From positions 36,747 through 100,746 of the forward strand of contig NZ_AYVY01000023.1 in assembly GCF_000503055.1 (NCBI RefSeq): a stretch of 64,000 nt of DNA, given 5' to 3'. Positions 60,388 through 64,000 of this stretch are shown piece after piece; within the stretch, counting starts at the first letter, position 1, and each line of letters opens with the position of its first letter. A program made the translations under genes and the position numbers. The stretch comes from Mesorhizobium sp. LSHC420B00 (GTDB lineage Bacteria > Pseudomonadota > Alphaproteobacteria > Rhizobiales > Rhizobiaceae). The notes below the pieces were generated by a model, which had not been told where the DNA came from, searched no databases, and worked only from the letters and a program-made list of their open reading frames with translations.

Positions 60388-61194
60388 CTAATCGAGGTTG
60401 AAACGCCCGATCACCGGCACATGGTCGGAGGGCCGCTCCCAGCCGCGCGCCGGCCGCAGGATTTCATAGCCGGCAAACTGCGGCACCAGGTTTGGCGACG
60501 ACCAGATATGGTCGAGGCGGCGGCCGCGATTTGACGCCTGCCAATCCTGTGCACGATAGCTCCACCAGGTGTAGAGCTTCTCCTCGTAGGGCACATTGAG
60601 CCGCATCAGGTCGACCCAGTCGCCGGCGAGCCGCATCGCTTCGAAATTTTCCGTCTCGACCGGCGTATGGCTGACGACGTTGAGCAGCTGCTTGTGCGAC
60701 CAGACATCGTGCTCGAGCGGCGCGATGTTAAGATCGCCGACCAGGATCGAGCCGGAAACCTCGTCATGCTCGGCGCGGACGGCGTTCATCTCGGCAACAA
60801 AATCGAGCTTGTGCTTGAACTTCCGGTTGACGGCCGGGTCGGGCTCGTCGCCGCCGGCCGGCACGTAGAAATTGTGCAGCAGGATCGCCTTGCCGCCAGC
60901 CTTGACGGTGACCGACAGATGCCGGCTGTCGTCGATCTCGCAGAAGCGGCGCTTTTCGACCACCTCGATCGGCCGCCGTGCCACCGTCGCAACGCCGTGG
61001 TAGCCCTTCTGGCCATGGAAGGCGATGTGCTCGTAGCCAAGCTTGCGGAACGCCTTCTCCGGAAACAATTCGTCAGGAACCTTGGTTTCCTGCAGGCAGA
61101 GCACGTCCGGCGCCTGCTCGACCAGCAGACGCTCGACGATCGGCATGCGCAGCCGGACGGAGTTGATGTTCCAGGTAGCGACGGAAAACGGCAT
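60388..61194 (-). CDS. xthA: Exodeoxyribonuclease III
   Basis: 268 residues. ATG 61194 begins MPFSVATWNINSVRLRM, the classic start. Catalytic Glu36 in LCLQETKVP, Asn/Asp in VGDLNIAPLEHDVW, and C-terminal GRRLDHIWSS and PSDHVPVIGRF with the catalytic Asp-His. AP endonuclease and 3'-5' exonuclease in base excision repair. Converges on the HAD gene with a 20-base gap. Its neighbourhood with lolA and ftsK is a common chromosomal order in Rhizobiales. Confidence 0.95.
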   Translation of the reverse strand: MPFSVATWNINSVRLRMPIVERLLVEQAPDVLCLQETKVPDELFPEKAFRKLGYEHIAFHGQKGYHGVATVARRPIEVVEKRRFCEIDDSRHLSVTVKAGGKAILLHNFYVPAGGDEPDPAVNRKFKHKLDFVAEMNAVRAEHDEVSGSILVGDLNIAPLEHDVWSHKQLLNVVSHTPVETENFEAMRLAGDWVDLMRLNVPYEEKLYTWWSYRAQDWQASNRGRRLDHIWSSPNLVPQFAGYEILRPARGWERPSDHVPVIGRFNLD

Positions 61195-61578
61195 GTGGGG
61201 TTCCGGACAACGCAAGATCCGCCGGATGGCCCGACGGAAGTCAATCGCGGAAACTACTGCCAGCCGCGCACCGCAAAAACAAGCCGGCCGCGCCTTGGGG
61301 GCGCGGCCCATGACTTTCCAGAAATATCAATACAGGAACCAAGCCCAAGGTGTGCTGAGATTCAGGTCAGGCCGAGTCGGAGTCGAAGACGGGCGCGAAG
61401 CGACCAGAATGGTGGATTCCGAGAACCGGAGCGGAGCGTACTTTTGGGTACGTGAGCACCGGCCTACGCCGGCCGTAGCCTTAACTGCCACGACCGCTCA
61501 TGAGTGCTTTGGCCGGCGAAGGCCGGAAGCGCAGGAAACCGCCGTTGCAGGCCGGCATCACCTGAATATCGACACACC
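61195..61578. other. Structured non-coding gap between lolA and xthA (384 bases)
   Basis: No convincing gene. It holds several hairpins: GGCCGCGCC / GGCGCGGCC (61286-61308), CGTAC / GTACG around 61437-61452, and a GGCCTACG / CGTAGCC pair near 61470-61489. On the minus strand the first one is followed by TTGTTTTTG, so transcripts from lolA, or a short RNA from this gap, could end there. The stretch 61410-61480 looks like a repeated rhizobial intergenic sequence, but I cannot name it. Confidence 0.5.
61281..61308 (-). terminator. Terminator candidate downstream of lolA
   Basis: A 9-bp GC-rich stem with a five-base loop, then GGCTTG and TTTTT on the minus strand. It is about 270 bases after the lolA stop and 90 bases before the xthA start, so it would separate lolA and xthA transcripts. 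The T-run is displaced by several bases, which lowers confidence. Confidence 0.5.
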
Positions 61579-62256
61579 TTAGCGCGACTTGGTGTTCAGT
61601 TCCCGGTTGGCCGTATAGTCGATGGCAAAGGTGTCGGGCGCGAAACTGACGCCCTCCTTGGTGTTGAAGATCATCACCGTCGTGTCCTTGCCTTGCGCAT
61701 CGGTGATGGTCCACTGCCGCAATTCATAGGATTTCGGATCGAACATCATGGTGATCTTCGAATTGCCGAACACCGATTTGTCGGCAAGCTGGATGGTGGT
61801 GAGATCGTTTTCTTCCTTAACGCTTCTGACGCGTCCGCCCGACAGATCGATCTTGTCGTCGAGCAGCAGCTTCAGCGGTGTCTTCGACAGCGGGTAGAGG
61901 TCGGAGGTCCGCAGCTTCTTGTTGAGGATGACCACCGACTTGCCGTCGGAAATCACCCTGAAATTCGAGGCGCCGTCATAGTTGAAGCGGATCTTGCCCG
62001 GCCGTTCCAGAAAGAACTTGCCGCCGGTCTGCTCGCCCTTTGGCCCGAACTGCACGAACTCGCCGCTCATCGATTTGACCGAGGAGAAATGATCGGCGAT
62101 CTTCTGCGCCGTCGCCGGAACCGCTGCTTGCGCCGACGCCAGCAGCTGGAAGCCGGGCACGACGTTGACGGCCGCGGCACCGGCCAGGACCAGACCGAGC
62201 ACCTGTCGGCGGGTTGGGGCGAAATCCCTGCTCGGGGCGAAAGATGCGTTTTTCAT
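61579..62256 (-). CDS. lolA: Outer-membrane lipoprotein carrier protein, LolA-like
   Basis: About 225 residues from ATG 62256; ATG 62271 is an alternative. N-terminus with TRRQVLG and a hydrophobic stretch (GLVLAGAAAVNVVPG) suggests a Tat or Sec signal. The mature part follows the LolA pattern: IADHFSSVKSMSGEFVQFGPKGEQTGGKFFLERPGKIRFNYDG, SDLYPLSKTPLKLLLDD and IDYTANRELNTKS. It carries lipoproteins across the periplasm. It lies 133 bases after ftsK on the same strand. Confidence 0.88.
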   Translation of the reverse strand: MKNASFAPSRDFAPTRRQVLGLVLAGAAAVNVVPGFQLLASAQAAVPATAQKIADHFSSVKSMSGEFVQFGPKGEQTGGKFFLERPGKIRFNYDGASNFRVISDGKSVVILNKKLRTSDLYPLSKTPLKLLLDDKIDLSGGRVRSVKEENDLTTIQLADKSVFGNSKITMMFDPKSYELRQWTITDAQGKDTTVMIFNTKEGVSFAPDTFAIDYTANRELNTKSR

Positions 62257-62389
62257 GCCGGTCACCATCATCTGATTGCTTGCTCGTTATATTGGTCTGG
62301 CCCCCCAGTTGGGCTTAAGTTTGGCGGGCGCGCAGCGCTCATCCGTTGCAACGCGCCGAGAGGTTCAAAGTTGCCGGCGCGGATGCGCT

Positions 62390-64000
62390 CTAGAACTTGT
62401 CGTCCTCCGTCGGCACCAGGATTTCGCGTTTTCCGGCATGGTTGGCCGGGCCGACAATGCCTTCCTTCTCCATCTTCTCGATGATCGAGGCGGCGCGGTT
62501 GTAGCCGATGCCGAGCCGGCGCTGGATGTAGCTGGTCGAGGCCTTGCCGTCGCGCAGCACCACCGCGACCGCCTGGTCGTAGGGATCGTCGGAATCCTCG
62601 AAATTGCCGCCGTCGCCGCTGCTGCCACTGCCTTTGCCCGACGGCTCATCATCATCCTTGTCGTCATCCTCGGTGATGGCGTCGAGATATTCCGGCACGC
62701 CTTGCAATTTCAGATGCGCGACGATCCTCTCCACCTCGTCGTCGGAAACGAAGGGACCGTGCACGCGCTGGATGCGGCCGCCGCCGGCCATGTAGAGCAT
62801 ATCGCCCATGCCGAGCAGCTGTTCGGCGCCCTGCTCGCCCAGGATGGTGCGGCTGTCGATCTTCGATGTCACCTGGAAGGAGATGCGGGTCGGGAAGTTG
62901 GCCTTGATGGTGCCGGTGATGACGTCGACCGACGGCCGCTGCGTTGCCATGATGACATGGATGCCGGCGGCGCGCGCCATCTGCGCCAGGCGCTGCACTG
63001 CGCCTTCGATGTCCTTGCCGGCGACCATCATCAGATCGGCCATCTCGTCGATGATGACGACGATGTAGGGCATCGGCTCGAGGTCGAGGTTCTCCGTCTC
63101 GTAGATCGCTTCACCGGTCTGGCGGTCGAAGCCGGTCTGCACGGTGCGCGAGATTCTTTCGCCTTTTTTCTCGGCCTGCTGCACGCGCGCGTTGAAACCG
63201 TCGATGTTGCGGACGCCGACCTTCGACATTTTGCGGTAGCGGTCCTCCATCTCTCGCACGGTCCATTTCAGCGCCACCACCGCCTTCTTCGGATCGGTGA
63301 CCACCGGCGTCAGAAGATGCGGGATGCCGTCATAGACCGAGAGTTCCAGCATTTTCGGATCGATCATGATCAGCCGGCAGTCCTGCGGCGTCAGCCGATA
63401 GAGCAGCGACAGGATCATGGTGTTGATGGCGACGGACTTGCCCGAGCCGGTGGTGCCGGCGACCAGCACGTGCGGCATCTTGGCGATGTCGACGATGACC
63501 GCCTCGCCATTGATGGTCTTGCCCAGCGCCAGCGCCAGCTTGGCCTTGGTGGTCTCGAAATCGCGGCTGGCCATGATCTCGCGCAAATAGACGGTCTCGC
63601 GCCTGGCGTTCGGCAATTCGATGCCGATGGCGTTGCGGCCAGGCACCACGGCGACACGGCAGGCGATGGCGCTCATCGAGCGGGCGATGTCGTCGGACAG
63701 GCCGATCACCCGCGACGATTTGATGCCGGGCGCGGGTTCCAGCTCGTAAAGCGTGACGACCGGACCCGGGCGCACATGGATGATTTCGCCCTTGACGCCG
63801 AAATCCTCCAGCACGCCCTCGAGCAGGCGGGCGTTCTGCTCCAGCGCGTCCTTCGACAGGCTGGCGTCGCGCACCACGTTCTTCGGTTCCGACAGGAAAT
63901 GCAGTGACGGCATCTCGAATTTTTCCGAGCCGATCAGCGAGGTCTGCGCCTCGCGCTGGACCCGGGCGCCGGGTGCCGGCCGCGGCGCCGGCGCCTCGAC
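62390..64000 (-). CDS. ftsK: DNA translocase FtsK, C-terminal part (5' end beyond right edge)
   Basis: The frame is open through base 64000, so the N-terminal membrane and linker regions lie outside. Visible (about 536 residues): end of the linker (VEAPAPRPAPGARVQ), alpha and beta motor domains with Walker A GTTGSGKSVAIN, Walker B YIVVIIDEMADLMM, and RISRTVQTGF, then an acidic spacer and the gamma winged helix (DDPYDQAVAVVLRDGKASTSYIQRRLGIGYNRAA) that reads KOPS. It segregates chromosome termini at the division septum. An internal ATG at 63913 is not the start. Confidence 0.96.
   Translation of the reverse strand, partial: VEAPAPRPAPGARVQREAQTSLIGSEKFEMPSLHFLSEPKNVVRDASLSKDALEQNARLLEGVLEDFGVKGEIIHVRPGPVVTLYELEPAPGIKSSRVIGLSDDIARSMSAIACRVAVVPGRNAIGIELPNARRETVYLREIMASRDFETTKAKLALALGKTINGEAVIVDIAKMPHVLVAGTTGSGKSVAINTMILSLLYRLTPQDCRLIMIDPKMLELSVYDGIPHLLTPVVTDPKKAVVALKWTVREMEDRYRKMSKVGVRNIDGFNARVQQAEKKGERISRTVQTGFDRQTGEAIYETENLDLEPMPYIVVIIDEMADLMMVAGKDIEGAVQRLAQMARAAGIHVIMATQRPSVDVITGTIKANFPTRISFQVTSKIDSRTILGEQGAEQLLGMGDMLYMAGGGRIQRVHGPFVSDDEVERIVAHLKLQGVPEYLDAITEDDDKDDDEPSGKGSGSSGDGGNFEDSDDPYDQAVAVVLRDGKASTSYIQRRLGIGYNRAASIIEKMEKEGIVGPANHAGKREILVPTEDDKF

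Overview
The window is high-GC chromosomal DNA from an alphaproteobacterium of the order Rhizobiales, most likely Mesorhizobium or a close relative. This rests on the dense set of ABC uptake operons, a MucR/Ros-type zinc-finger regulator, a CenR-like response regulator, the tsaD / hemC / hemD / mitofilin-like / HemY-like block, the ftsK / lolA / xthA block, and dispersed intergenic elements of a type I know from rhizobia. No transposase, integrase, phage gene, CRISPR array, rRNA or convincing tRNA was seen.

Layout. 1-7.2 kb: a peptide/opine-type ABC transporter (the second permease runs off the left edge) behind an FCD-GntR regulator, divergent from two Gfo/Idh/MocA oxidoreductases and a DapA-like lyase; the first oxidoreductase appears frameshifted. 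7.2-9.5 kb: an LLM flavin oxidoreductase, a 51-residue membrane protein and an SDR. 9.5-14.3 kb: a BMP-type (nucleoside-like) ABC operon with a MITE-like element inside it. 14.4-23.6 kb: a PcaF-like thiolase, an SDR, a polyamine-type ABC transporter, a divergent LuxR-type regulator with a strong palindrome between them, and a FadJ-like bifunctional beta-oxidation enzyme. 23.7-28.2 kb: a ribose-type ABC operon with two permeases. 28.4-34.0 kb: a tight operon of GH15 glucosidase, 6-phosphogluconate dehydrogenase, glucose-6-phosphate dehydrogenase and a ROK/polyphosphate-type glucokinase, which would carry glucose from an oligosaccharide into the oxidative pentose phosphate route. 34.1-36.1 kb: MucR and an MFS exporter.

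36.1-50.2 kb is mostly housekeeping: a glutamine amidotransferase-like protein, a TerB-fold protein, HemY-like and mitofilin-like envelope proteins, hemD, hemC, tsaD, gpsA, YciI, an EVE protein, a METTL20-like methyltransferase, DUF1761, a LysR regulator, DUF1127, an L,D-transpeptidase, the CenR-like regulator and a stand-alone cyclic-nucleotide-binding protein. 50.2-60.4 kb is an accessory sugar module: a DeoR regulator, FGGY kinase, ABC importer and TIM-barrel isomerase on one strand; a class II aldolase, a second FGGY kinase and a HAD phosphatase on the other. The substrate cannot be named from sequence. 60.4 kb to the right edge is core again: xthA, a structured non-coding gap, lolA and the 3' part of ftsK.

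The most notable non-coding signals are four candidate operators or operator arrays in regulator-linked gaps, a G-quadruplex-capable octamer tract that overlaps a stop codon, a rhizobial-type palindromic repeat present three times, a 51-bp duplication inside an ABC ATPase gene, and strong hairpins between substrate-binding and membrane-component genes. All functional calls are from reading the sequence; no database search was run.
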